A stretch of 64,000 bases of DNA from Apostichopus japonicus (taxonomy: Eukaryota; Echinodermata; Holothuroidea; Aspidochirotida; Stichopodidae). The translations under genes were made by a program, and so were the position numbers. The notes under the pieces were generated by a model. The model had not been told where the DNA came from, made no database searches, and worked only from the letters and a program-made list of their open reading frames with translations. The DNA is taken from contig NC_092566.1 in the NCBI RefSeq assembly GCF_037975245.1, forward strand, positions 15,355,001 to 15,419,000. Direction: 5' to 3'. How positions within the stretch are numbered: position 1 is the first letter of the stretch; each line of letters opens with the position of its first letter. Shown piece after piece: positions 1-12,232 of the stretch.

Positions 1-3000
1 ATAAATAACAGTATGTCCATGATGGATGCCTCCTATGAACGAAGACTCTGGAGCAAAATGTTGTTATTCCATAGTTTAATGGAGTGGCACCTGGTTAATG
101 GAGAGCAAACACAGTGTATATAAAATACTGGTGTAAGTCTGAGCAACTGGATATTTGAAAGACTCCCCCATATTGGAATGTAACTTTTAGCTCGAACAAG
201 CTACAGTATGACACTTGATATATTGTGACTCAGCATCTTCACTCTGTCAATCTATCTAGCTGCTTTCCATCTGTTATTCATCTTTCTACAGTACCTTTTT
301 GAAGTAACTACTGAATGGGCGGTGTGAAAACCCCTCATAGCACTGCAACTGTATGACAGCCTTTGGCCTAGCCATCCTTTACCAACTTTAAACCCTGCAG
401 TCTTGTGTTTGAGGCAAGTGGGATTGCTTGACAAAAGATTGAACTATTAAGTTTATGTAGACAGCTCAAAATTGGCAAAATACAATTAGCTTCCTACTCG
501 TATTAGCATGTATATAATAGATCAAGGTGGTAAGTTTGTTCACCATACATGCATCTGTGCTAGCAGCCTAGGATGTCATCATTTACAGTTTGTATTTAGG
601 AATTCTATACAATTTTGTCTTTTTCTTTCACCTTGACACATGATGTGGTCAAGTACTTATTTATGAATCAAGTAGAGCCTTGTTTACAGGAAACCTGCAG
701 CATATCATACAACATGCCAGTTTCAAGGTTTGCAAATCAATTTGCACTCAATCTTTTGGTATACTGTATATGACCAGTTTACAGTGGTAACTTATCAGTA
801 GTACTTATCAATAAAGCTATACGTATTTAGGGTTAAAATTTCACAAATTGAGTGTGGTTTTAATGGATTTGCTGTATTACATTTATCTATGGTTGTTTAT
901 GTGCTCTGGAAACTCTTTTTGTGATGGATTTTTGTGAAAGTTGGATGCAATTTCCTCTGCAAGGTCACAATTGCAACCACAAGCATTCCTCTGGCAACTA
1001 GAAATGTTCGTCCTCTCAGTTTAGTCACTGGGCCGGTGTTCATTCAATCATCTGTTGGCAAAATTTTCAGACATTGTATCAGAGGAAATTCAATAATTTC
1101 ACCTATGGCAGTGAGCAAAACTTTTGCCAAAAGTGCAAAACTGGCAAATACTTCACACAAAATACCTGGCATCACACTCATATTTTCATGCATATTGTGT
1201 TGAAACTTTTTATCTTTTTCATTCTATTTATGTCAAGAGACATGCTGAAGAGCATAAGAAGCCTCATAGAGAAAGTTTCATGAGTGCAGTAGTAGCAGAA
1301 AGACATGACAGTAATCACATGGAGCCTATTTTGCCTGGACATTCCAACTGAAAATTATAATTTAGTTTTATCAATTTATATGTCTTTCACCAGCCATGAT
1401 TGCTAATAATGAAGGCATACTGTGCATACCTGAGAAGGCAGTGGGTGGGGAGGAGGCTTATTTCTTGGTCTTGCAGGTTTATGTGTATGTAGTTGCTTAA
1501 AGCTGCAGTATGGTATAATGCAGTTGAACCTCATATTGTGATAAGTTAAATACTGTCCTTGGATACAGTTAGTATTTTACCTTTGCAGACATTCTTAGAT
1601 GTTTACTCCTTTAGGTACTGTAAAACATCATAGGATCAAGCAAATGATCCCAATAACTATAAAAAGCAACTCAATGTTATTATTGATCAGAATTCAAGTC
1701 AATTGAGAAAGCACTGTATGCAAGCAGAATAACAATTGGAATGGTTGTTCAATGATGATAAAAAAAAAGGGTGTGGCAGAAAAGGTTTGTAGGTATACTG
1801 TATTTGCTCATGTTACTATCATAATTATCATATTTCTGCCACCTAATCATACAGTTAATTAAGAAGAATTTTATATTAGTGACTAATAATTAGTAAACAA
1901 TGTTAAAATAAATAACAAATCTTAACATTAAAACACTATAGAAATATGCCCTTTGCAAATCACAGGTGACATATGTTCTGTTCATTTATTGACAGATCTA
2001 TTTAGTCTAAAGAGGTTCTTTTCACTGTGAAAAGGTATTTGTTGTGGCAGGAAATAGTTATCCTTCAGCAGGGTTCTTATAATGTTATTTTCTGAACATT
2101 GCAGCAAATGAACCCACCCATTGTATGTTAAACATTCTGTGGTTTCAGTCAGTCTTGACAGTCAATTAACATTTCCTTGCTGTCAAGGAAGTATGCAATT
2201 ACCTCTTTGTTTAATTAACAAGAAATATCATGTTGCATTGTGCCTGGATCAAACACAACAGCAAACTTAAAGTTATGTGCATTTTGTGTATGGCAGTTTA
2301 TAGTTTTGGTTTCTTACTGAAAGCTTTGTAGTCAGGTCGGTGTGCGTGTGTGTAGGTGTGTGTATCTGTGTGACACTTAAGTTTGTATGCACGATAACTC
2401 AACAAGGGCTATGATTGATCAATGCTATATTTGGTGGGTGGGTGGTCCATAATTAGTTGATAAAAATATTGATTTTGGTGCTCATATCATGAATATTAAT
2501 GAGGTCACAGGGTTAAACCTACAGTAGACAACCATAAGACACAGTTTCATCAAAGGTGAGTGTGTTATTGATAGGTAGCTTACACATGGGGATGTGTGTT
2601 ACAATGGATAACGTGTGTATTTATGAGGAGGTGTGGCTTTGTAGGGCAATTATTGATCTTGCTTCATCATTACATACTTGGAGTGTTCCCTGTTAATCAA
2701 TGAGCAGCAGCAGGAACCATGAAACATTTTCATTCTGGTTGACAGTACCTTGCTATGCCAAATGTATCTTGCAAATACCATAGCTGGTTGTGTTTCATAT
2801 GTAAATAAGTATGCGCTTATTTCTACTTACGATCTAGTTGCTGGGAATAGCAGCAATTTGTTTTGTTATTCTAGTGATATCATAGCATATTTGTGGTGAA
2901 TAAATGCAATACTTTAATCTGGTGACATTGCAACAAGAGGACTGTACTTGGTGATTTCAATAAACTCAAGTTGCAATTGATAATGGTATTTTATTGTTTA

Positions 3001-4122
3001 TTTCATTAACTATTATTGACAGATGAATGAAAATCCCCATTTTTGACATTTTTATTATTACGGAAGGGACTGAAATCTTGTCATGGTGCTCTCTAGCATA
3101 AAATAATTTAAAATTATTAGATGAACCCAATTGCCTGTGATGCTATAACATCATTTGATGTTGTAACAACTATATATGTCACAAAGCTATTGCATTCTTT
3201 GGACTCGGTCACTAGCAAACCATGATGCTGTCACATTGAATATTCAGATAAGGTGACAAACAATTCAGTCTGCTACAATCCGAACTCCTAATTGCTAAAT
3301 GAGTGCTAAATTGGATTAAAGGGATTGATGCCACGACATGAAACAAGGAAAGTCGAAGACTAGGTGTTATAAAGAAGAAGTTGTACTTTACATTTTTTGT
3401 GAAGGAAAAGAAAACTTACATATTGATCTTTGAAGTGTTAACACTGGGAAGGTGTGTGTGTGGGGGGGGGAGGGGGTCCATTGCAACCAGCCTTCACACT
3501 AACTCCGTCAGCATGTGTACCGCACATACTGAGCAGGACATTTTGGGTGTGTCTCACCCCCCCCCCCACCATGACTATCTCTCTAGGGAGGCTGATTTAT
3601 GTATAACATTTCCACTTTGCTCCCTGCCCATACCCAAGTGTTTTCGTAGGGAAATCTCGGAAAGTTGCACCTACAACAGCATTCCTAATGCTAAACAAAA
3701 GCCTGATCATTTAAGTTTGGAAAAGGCAATGGTCAGGCAAACCTCTTCTTCACACCAACATCATGCAGTGTACTACTGCCAAGGGGAGTAGGGGGGGGGG
3801 CTCAATAGCCTCTCATAGGTTGGTCTAATAGGATGAAACATCTCAACACGTTAAGGCTTCGAGCTTTGAAAAATGACAGGTTATGTATCTTACATTAATG
3901 CAAACAAAGAGGTATACATGGCTCTGAATGTAAGTAGAACATAAATAAACTCTAAATGTAAGCCAACAAGAGCGCCCTCTGTTAATATAAGTGTTCTTTG
4001 GCCACATTCGCTTGTCATTTTAACCACGAGACATTTTAAATCGGGCAAAGACTATAAACAACAGTGAGTCCCATCTGTGGTCTTGTACTAATAACATAAG
4101 TTCTAAGTCAACGTGGCCTCCC
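1..4122. other. No gene seen
   Basis: AT-rich sequence. Short overlapping frames at 934-1351 lack conserved motifs, splice-site support or codon bias. G and C runs occur at 3461 and 3560. Confidence 0.6.
2336..2372. repeat. GT-rich microsatellite
   Basis: GTGTGCGTGTGTGTAGGTGT and following bases. Confidence 0.9.
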
Positions 4123-4829
4123 ACTGTGGCGTAGCTAACATTCAATTGTTAGGGGCAAGATTTTCTTAAGGGGGGAAACCCCGTGATGGTTGATGGTAGG
4201 AATTACCAAGAAATATATGTATTAACGGGCACCTCGTCTGCAAAAATACACATCCAATGGTTTTCATTTAATTTACCCCTATTCCAGAGACAGTCGTCGT
4301 GGTTTCCGCACATTATGAAAAGGATACAATAAATAAATAAGCTACTCTAATTCACTAGGCCTACATGCCCAGATTTCCACACAAACAAGTTACACTAGGC
4401 CTATTGGGCCTATACGTGCAGTGAAATTCTCCTCAAGTGGCATCATAAGTCGCTGAAAATACACATGGGCTGCTAGCGTTGGTTTGTAATGGTTACCGGT
4501 ATACAACCGGCCAAATTATTGGCGCTTATTCTGTAGGACGATATTGATCAACGGTCTCCGTATGTGGGTATGATGAAGGCCCAAAATGTATGCTATATCG
4601 GTCTGATTTCCAAGTTCTGACCTTACATGAAGTATGAACATGAGCCCTGAGGTATGAATACTTTTGATTAAAACTCGAAAAAATGTAAAAAGAAGTATTT
4701 TGAATACATCGCTGGATATCATTTGCGCCGGGGGGGGGGGGGGGCAAGACTGTAGCACAAAGCAAATTTGAAAGAAAAAAATCTGGCTCCCTCTGGATAG
4801 TCCACTGGCCTCCCTCTGGATACGCCACT
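4123..4829. mobile_element. hAT-like element
   Basis: Ends ACTGTGGCGTAGC and GGATACGCCACT; GGCCTCCC flanks both sides (4115-4122 and 4830-4837). The last 25 bp unit (CCACTGGCCTCCCTCTGGAT) is itself tandemly duplicated, so part of the duplication could be coincidental. Confidence 0.7.
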
Positions 4830-4837
4830 GGCCTCCC

Positions 4838-6484
4838 CTAGCTGTAAAGACTCGGAATGATATCATAATTATCAACCCTTTCATTTTCCTCTCACTCTCT
4901 ACAATAATGCATTTGATCGTCCTGATCATTGCATCAATGGACCCAGCGAGTCCATTCTACGGCAAACAGTATTATTATCGATTTTTATGACGTTATATTG
5001 TGGAGCGGTATTTGGCGCCAATGTAAACTTTGCCCGACTGGCTTGAAATTCTATATTTAAATATTAAAAACAAAGCTCATTTTTTCAATGTCATTTCGAT
5101 TGCCTCCGACCTGTGGTAACTTTCTTATTAATTTTTTTTACAATTTTTTACGTCTTTTTAACATGCCGCCTTTTATTCAAGTAGAAAAGAAAAGATAAGA
5201 AACGTAAGAAGCAAGAGAAAGTGTCATGCAGTATATATACGCCACAAATTATTATGTCATTGCATTTTGCATTTCCGACTTATTGACGTACACGACTACA
5301 TCACATCCGCTTGGAGTTAAAAGACGGGAAAATCGGGATTTAATTTTCAAAACGTACCTTTGCAAGTAGCTTTCAAGGTAATAATAAGTTTCAAGTTTAC
5401 AGATCTTTCCAGTGCTGTGGGGTTTGCCTTAGAAAGTATTCTTATGAAGCGCCCTCACATGGAGAGCAACTTACACGGCGCTAATACTGTACATGGATAT
5501 CACGTGAAAGCATCGGTCTGCCATAATATGCATTCGGAGGTTCAGCTTCCTATAGACCTCCTCATTTAGACACCATAATTAATCAGGCTAAACCTGATGG
5601 TAAACCTATAGGGTGAGGGTTAACGCCATAATTGTTTGGAAAATTCTTTTCGAGGTCGAAAACCTTTCCACTTAATGCCGCATATATAAATTTTTGTTCC
5701 AACCAAGATTTTGACTTTCTTAAGACTTTAATATTTTGGACATGCCATTCTCCTGTGATTGTGTGACGTTATCACACTCGTTTGGAAGGTGGGGAAGTTT
5801 TCCATAGAACTATTAGTTCTGCAAGTTTCTTTCGATTTTTAGCCTCAGTTTGAAAATATGGCCAGTTGAGCATTTTAACCATTTTTAACTTCTAAACCAG
5901 AAATGGTATGAGCATTCGTCTCGAATATGTTTGGGAACTAGTGACCCAATAAACCATAAAATTAGAAGATCGGACCCTCCCCCCTTCAAAGCCCCCCCCC
6001 CACTCTTACGGAATAACTTTGAGAAAACAGGTGTTTGTAGGTTATTCACAGTTTGCGCTGTATTGACCTTCACCAAAACAATATGGTTCTTTAATTGATA
6101 GGCCTATTGATCATCGACATACCAAGTACATATCAAAATCTTACTGCTTACTACAAAGATACTGGCCAGAGAGAACCTACAGGAATTCAGTAACTTACGC
6201 GAAATGCAGCTCGTATATACCGGTTTCGTTGCGACACTTTTGTACGGATGCCTGATCCGGACGACGAAATGATATAGGCTTGCGCATCATCATCGTAGGG
6301 CAGAAAAATGTATGTGATGACAGTATGGTCGATGGTGGGTACCGTAGAATGGGTTTTCTGAAAACTACTTCTCTTGACCTCAAAGGAAATTTGAAACGCG
6401 TGAAATTCCACAGCGATTTTGTTCTCACCAAAGGCAATCTACGTGCTTTGTTTGTACATTAACGCAATTTCACTGTTAGAGTAT
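4838..6484. other. No gene seen
   Basis: No supported coding signal; a C run is at 5990. Three short overlapping frames at 6187-6462 lie on both strands without motifs. Confidence 0.6.
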
Positions 6485-6800
6485 TTTTTTTACAAGTTTT
6501 TCAAACTTTCACCTCTGCTGACCTCAAATGACTGTTGACCCGTGTCCAATATAATAGGGATCTTCAACACAATATGGGCCATCTACATACTAAGTATGAA
6601 ATCCTTCCAAGTTACCCCACCTATAAGATATTGTGTTTAAAGGAGTTTAAGAGGTTTTTAAATTGACCTCTGGTGACCTCAAATGACCTTTGATCTCCAC
6701 CAAAAACAAAGGTAGTCTTTTTCCTAATATGGGCTACCCACATGTAGAGTATGAGTTAAATACAAGCTTCAATTATTGAGATATCGTGTTTACAAGAAAG
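6485..6800. repeat. Two diverged tandem units (ACCTCAAATGAC)
   Basis: TGACCTCAAATGAC occurs at about 6519 and 6669, each followed by CCAATATAATAGGG- or CCTAATATGGGC-like text and an AAGTATGA / AGAGTATGA word; period about 150-170 bp. Confidence 0.6.
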
Positions 6801-6805
6801 TGTCA

Positions 6806-6836
6806 CATACACACACACGCACACACACACAAACCC
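6806..6836. repeat. (CA)n microsatellite
   Basis: ACACACACACGCACACACAC and adjacent bases. Confidence 0.9.
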
Positions 6837-7140
6837 AAACAATCACCATCGCATTGATTTCTTCAGCCTTTGGCAAGGAATAAAAAAGAGGCCTGTTTCT
6901 GGATATAATGCCCCAGAGATTTACAGGAACTGAAAAACAATGACTCAGACTTTTCTATTTTATTGTTTTTATTTCAAACCAAAAATATAGTATAAATGTA
7001 AAAATACACGAGGTACACAAAATATGAATATATAGGTTAAGAGAAAAGATGTGATAAGGAGCTTGAAATAAACCTGATTGAAATGTACTGTAAAAGTCAT
7101 TACAATCCTAGCTGCCTATACCACTCCACCCCCTCCGAAG

Positions 7141-7437
7141 ACATAATAATAGTAATAATGATGACAACGACGATTTTCTAATAATAATAATAATAATAAT
7201 AATCATGATAACGATGATGATGACGATAATAATAGTAACAAACAAAAAATAAATAAGAATGATGATAATAATAAGAATAATAGTAATCATAGTAACAACA
7301 ACAACAATAATAATAATAACAATAAGAATGATGAGGATGACAATGACGATAATCATAATAAAAGTAATAATAGTAAAAACAACAACAACAATAATAATAA
7401 CAACAATAAGAATGGTGATGAATAATAATAATAATTA
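7141..7437. repeat. Imperfect trinucleotide array (AAT/GAT/AAC)
   Basis: About 300 bp of AAT, GAT and AAC triplets. Open frames over it are low-complexity Ile/Tyr or Met runs without meaning. Confidence 0.95.
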
Positions 7438-8262
7438 AAGGCATTTATACATTAAGTTGCCCATGGATTGGTGTACCTGAAACTCTCGACCCGCCCACCC
7501 TCCCCACCTCACCCCTCAGCTTTTCTTAATGGATGTGTGCAAGTAACCATGGTTCACTATTTCACTCAACAAATGCTGCAACATGCTTGGACCACATAAA
7601 CACTGAATGCTCCAAACCACCGTACTTCAGATGTTGTCAGCAACTGTTTCCATCGTCGAGGCATTTCAAGTAGCACACTTTGCATTGAATTGGTGCCTTC
7701 ATGAATAAAATGTAGTAAAATAAACGAATAGTTAGGAAGCAATACAATATATTTTGTAGATTTCAGGAAGTTAAAAAAAAAATCAACAACTGTTCATAAC
7801 TTTCTGCAGATCATTTCTCATGTTTTTGGTTTGTCGTGGCTCCTGCTTCAAGGTGTCCTGGGTATTACAGGGTATTACACAAAGCCATTGCCCACGAAAC
7901 CATGAGTATGAAGCATTGAATTCAATGAATTTTTAATTATTTCTAGAAGTTTATGCTCTTGCTCATATGCTATGATGATGCTATGATGGATGGCTAGTTC
8001 TCAATTAAAAAAGAACAAATTAAAACCATTAGATAAACACATCATTTCACATACTGAGAGGTGCCTTGTACTTACTGCATTGATCAGGAGAGAAAACCCA
8101 TAGGTTACCTTCATGTTTAAAGTTAAGTCTCAATTTTTCCATTTCTTCTTTGTTTTAAATGATTTGCTTGTAACCCTATCAAGAATATTGCTTCCCAGAA
8201 GACATACTGTGTTTATGCTTCTAATTGGCAACACCTCTCAGGTTTAGTCAGATACCCCCAGC

Positions 8263-8531
8263 CAGACGCGTAGCCAGGAATTTGCCAAGGGAGGGGCGAA
8301 ACTGTTGGCAAATTATCAGAGCCGTACATTCGGCATTGCAAACTATCTAAGCGTAGCACCACCATGGGTTGGCGCGAAGCGTACAACAAAATTTCCCAGG
8401 TCTTGTAGGTTGCATCTTAGCATTTACTCTTTTGAAAAAAACTAGCGATATCATAAAAATATTAAACATTTTTTTTTAAAGGTCAAGGGGGGGGGGTGGC
8501 TACCCCTTTGCCCCCTTTGGCTACGTGCCTG
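8263..8531. mobile_element. hAT-like element, CGTAGCCAGG family
   Basis: Ends CAGACGCGTAGCC and GGCTACGTGCCTG; flanks CCCCCAGC / CCCCAAGC (one mismatch). It contains the GGTTGGCGCG core and a G run. Confidence 0.8.
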
Positions 8532-9334
8532 CCCCAAGCCCCTCAACCTCCACCCTAAAGTACTACAAAGTGCTGACTGACAGGTGGTGGTTCCCAGTGT
8601 CAGCCACTATAGAATAACAATACTTGTCAATACTTTTGACGGTATTTTGGCACAGAGATTAGTCAAACTTTTGGCTTTAAAGGTAGTCAGTATAGGCCCC
8701 AAATTATAGCATGCTATAACTGCTAGAAGTTTTCAAAAAGTACTTTCCTTGAGGTCTTTACTTTACAAACTGTTCTCAGAAATTGTTAAGGAACACACAA
8801 GATGATTAAATATCCCAGTTAGGAAATTTCCTTGAAGTTTGTCATAAAAAAAAGTTTAAGAATTTTGACCAAAGGTGACCATATTTGAATATCTAGCATT
8901 GTTAGGGGCCAATATAGTATACCTTTAGGAGGAACCCCACCTGGAATTAGTGATTTACTTGAAACACTCTCAGTGCATATCTATTTTCTTTACCGGGCCT
9001 CTATACTGCACAAAACATTTTACTCATTAACTTTTTCCTTGCAAGAATATAAAGAAATTCCAAGAGACCTTTACATAGCCACAGGAACAGTGACACCAAT
9101 TTATGTGTTCATTATGCTGTCCCCAATTCCCACCCCACTCACTTCCTCACATATTGTCATTTTGTAATATATTATCAAGAGATAATTGCTATTGCAGTTG
9201 AAGTCTCCTTTTTACTGGACACTGCCTTGATATTCCATTCTATATGAGATCAACCTCACCTTCTAGTTTACAAACACACTCACTTTAAGCATTGTAATCG
9301 GGTCTGATAGTGTTTGTGTCTTCAGTTTTTTTCT

Positions 9335-9412
9335 CTCTCTATAGGGTCCTTGATGGGGACTTAAGTGTCCCTCCTGATCCTTTTTCTACTAAACTAAACT
9401 CAACTCAACAGT
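9335..9412 (+). mobile_element. 3'-end fragment of the CR1-like LINE
   Basis: CTCTATAGGGTCCTTGATGG, GACTTAAGTGTCCCTCCTGA and TCTACTAAACTAAACTCAAC match the reverse complement of the LINE tail at 38228-38310. Confidence 0.75.
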
Positions 9413-9971
9413 ATGTGGATATGAATCAAATTATTCATAAAGTACCTGCACTTTTTCTTTATATATTAGTTATCTGTTCCAGTAGTTCCAAAGTATGAGA
9501 TGGCAACATCCAAACATGTTTCCTTTTAACATTTTTTGTTGTTGTTTAATCTGAAGTTAGCTGCCGAGCTAACAACTCATTTTGAGTCTTTCATTGGAAC
9601 ACCAGTGGATGGTCTATAATGAAGTCATGATTACTTTAAAATTACCCCTACCATTCACATTTGCTGTGGAGAGTGATGGACACTAGAAAGCGAGATTATC
9701 ACAGAGAAAATTCCTATGTAGACAATGTGAGGAAATTCAACGAGAGCTTTGCCACTGAAAACTCCTGTAATTCCTTTTGTTACAAGTCTCATGATGGTGC
9801 CGAATACTTGACCTTCTTTTTGGAAACTGTTTGGCTGTATGATATCTGTTGATGGAATTGAACCACCTGCTGAATGAATTCTGCATCACCAGAACAGATT
9901 ATATAATGGCCTAACAAGTTCCAAAATTTGGTCTTTGTTCTTAGCACCTGGAACTTTAAAACTGAAGTTCA

Positions 9972-10600
9972 ATGGCACCGACATCAAAGGGCACTTTGCA
10001 GAAATTTGATTGGACTGATGCAGCCTTATATTTAGTACCCTTTATAACTCTTATTGTATTATCTTATTTGCATATACACATCACTCCATCAACCCCCCCC
10101 CCCCCCCCCTTCAAGGAAAATATGCATACTAGCACTGCAATATCCAATGTGCAAATTAGGAAACACTGAACAAGTTTTCTTTTGAGACAAAATGAGGTGA
10201 AATCATGCTAGTTGCTTATGTAGGAATCTTCCGAATTAGAGTTTATTTCTTGTTATTATCTTAACAAATTTTTTTCCTTCGAAATAGCTTTGAGTTTGAC
10301 CCACAGAAATTCATTAAAAAGTCAGCGGCGTAGCCAGGATTTGCAAAGTTGTATGCACGAATATCTGAGCGGAGCGCCACCATCGGTTGGCGCGGAGCGT
10401 GCAATAAAATTTTTGGTTTAACAAACCCCTCAGATGGCTGGAAACGGCCCTTCCCGAGCGTTCATTCTGGTTCCCTGGCCTCTTGCTAACTTGAGACACC
10501 TCATTTTTTATGTAGAAAAAGGGCACATTTTTAACCTGAGGAAAAGTGGGGGGCACATACCCCCTGTGCCCCCCCCCCCGGTTCCGCCGCCATTGGAAAT
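9972..10600. repeat. Dispersed repeat shared with 39398-39988
   Basis: The sequence from GGGCACTTTGCAGAAATT through TTAGTACCCTTTATAACTC, a C run and the GGTTGGCGCG core to GGTTCCGCCGCC matches the nested hAT-like element at 39360-39988; the left terminus is not recognisable here. Confidence 0.8.
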
Positions 10601-11689
10601 CATCCCTCAATACAAATGCCACACATAGTACTGTAGGGAATGAAACTTTGTAAAACCATCAGCCGGGGGATGAATGTATGAAAATGAGGAATCAGTCATG
10701 GATGTGGAGTAAATCTCCATTTTATGGGAAATACAATTGCAGACAATGTTATTAATGGCCAATCACAATTTACAAAGAATATCATAACATGTACAGGCCT
10801 AATTAAGTTGAATGAGTTTACACAGTTGGAGACCATTGCATTTCAATATCTCAATCAGACCATTGTTTGTCTTCAAATCTATCATATTTCTGAAATATCA
10901 TGGGGAAATAGGAATAATTAATATCCTCTTGTTTGAAAAAACGTAGGACTGGAAAAGAAACATTATATAGCCTAGACCTAACTGCCTGCAAGATCAACAC
11001 GAATCTTCAACACGTCCCTCATCATGAGTTCGTTTTCAGATAATTAGGTACAAGTGCCATACAAGCTGTAACATTAACATTAAGTGTTAGGCCTCTGCCT
11101 ATTTAATTATTAGCCTACAGGTAGGGCCTAGCCTACTCCAGTCTCACGTCTCTCTCAGCCTCAGTGAGTCAGTGTGTAACTTGAAGTTGAAGTCATATGG
11201 ACGAATTGTCAAGTAACGCAATAACGTTATTCTGTGAAAATCCGACCACTTTTACTTGGTAGTCCTCAGCATAGTCACCGGGCACACTTGCATTGCGTTC
11301 ATATCAAAAATAGGTACTGAAGGCTTCACTTTGGTTGTTCTGCGTAATACAGTGACTGTAAGTATAGGCCTTGGTTTTTACATACGTAAGTCCGTGTAAA
11401 CCACTGAGACCGGGGTCGGCATAAGTTTACACAAGGGCGCAGACATCTTGTTTATCCAGGAAATGCCTGCGATTGGCTGAAACCCTAAATCTTTTCTGAG
11501 ATCTATTTTGATTGGTGCTAACATTCTGTGACAACGTCGTAGTGCTATGGTATACAATTAAAACACTCAAAGCCAATCTACGGAAGCTTAAAAGTGCCGT
11601 CAACATAAGAAAAACTTTGCCCCATAAGTTGACATTTTTCAGTAAATTGTTTAGATAACAAGATAAAATCTTATCAAAAATCAGAAAAT
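10601..11689. other. No gene seen
   Basis: AT-rich, no motif-bearing frame and no repeat copy recognised within the window. Confidence 0.6.
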
Positions 11690-11880
11690 GTTTGGATTGC
11701 TCAGTTGCTTTATCTGAGCAATTGAACAATTTCTGAAAAAACTTATCATATCTCGTCAATTGGAAATTGTGCTGCAAAATGTTCAATTGTTCACTTCATT
11801 CCATCTGAGCAATTGAAAAATTGTCTGCAAAATAGTGAATTGACAACTTATTGTATCTCGTCAATTGGACAATTGGAGGG
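11690..11880. repeat. Tandem CAATTG-rich repeat
   Basis: Two units of about 105 bp, each with TGAGCAATTGAA, a TTATCATATCTCGTCAATTG-like end and further CAATTG words. Confidence 0.6.
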
Positions 11881-11989
11881 GTACAAGGCTGCAGTCGGAA
11901 TTTACTGGCTCCAACACCCATCCAGTTGGAATTTCAGCCACTACCCCCTCCCCCCCCCCCCAGTCATCAGGCCTTATCTACATCCCTGC

Positions 11990-12190
11990 TCTGCTCTAAC
12001 CGATGTCAAAATTTCTAATTGCTCGGTAACAATTTTCATCATCCTATTTGTACAGTCTTTGATTTTCTAATTAGAATTTTGATGGAATCATGATTTACCT
12101 TATTCTTAAAGGGCTATGCTAAAAGTCACACTGATACGTCATAAGGGTACTACCCATTGGTTATTCATTTGCCTCTATTACCGTCGGTGT
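11990..12190. repeat. Inverted partner of 18237-18430
   Basis: AACCGATGTCAAAATTTCTA, GGGCTATGCTAAAAGTCACA and TACCGTCGGTGTAACGG occur here and, as reverse complement in the same order, at 18245-18425. Part of it (GTTCAAAACCACTTAACCTA) also recurs at 16662-16685. Confidence 0.8.
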
Positions 12191-12232
12191 AACGGTAGGT
12201 TAAGTGGTTTTGAACATTGGAAAAAATTACAT

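Noticed and set aside
1074-1351. Possible zinc-finger-like remnant (CQKC ... HHTH)
   Set aside because: The Cys/His spacing does not fit a standard finger, overlapping frames are equally open and there is no second finger.
7108-7444. Open frames of Ile/Val or Tyr/His runs
   Set aside because: They are translations of a trinucleotide microsatellite in two frames.
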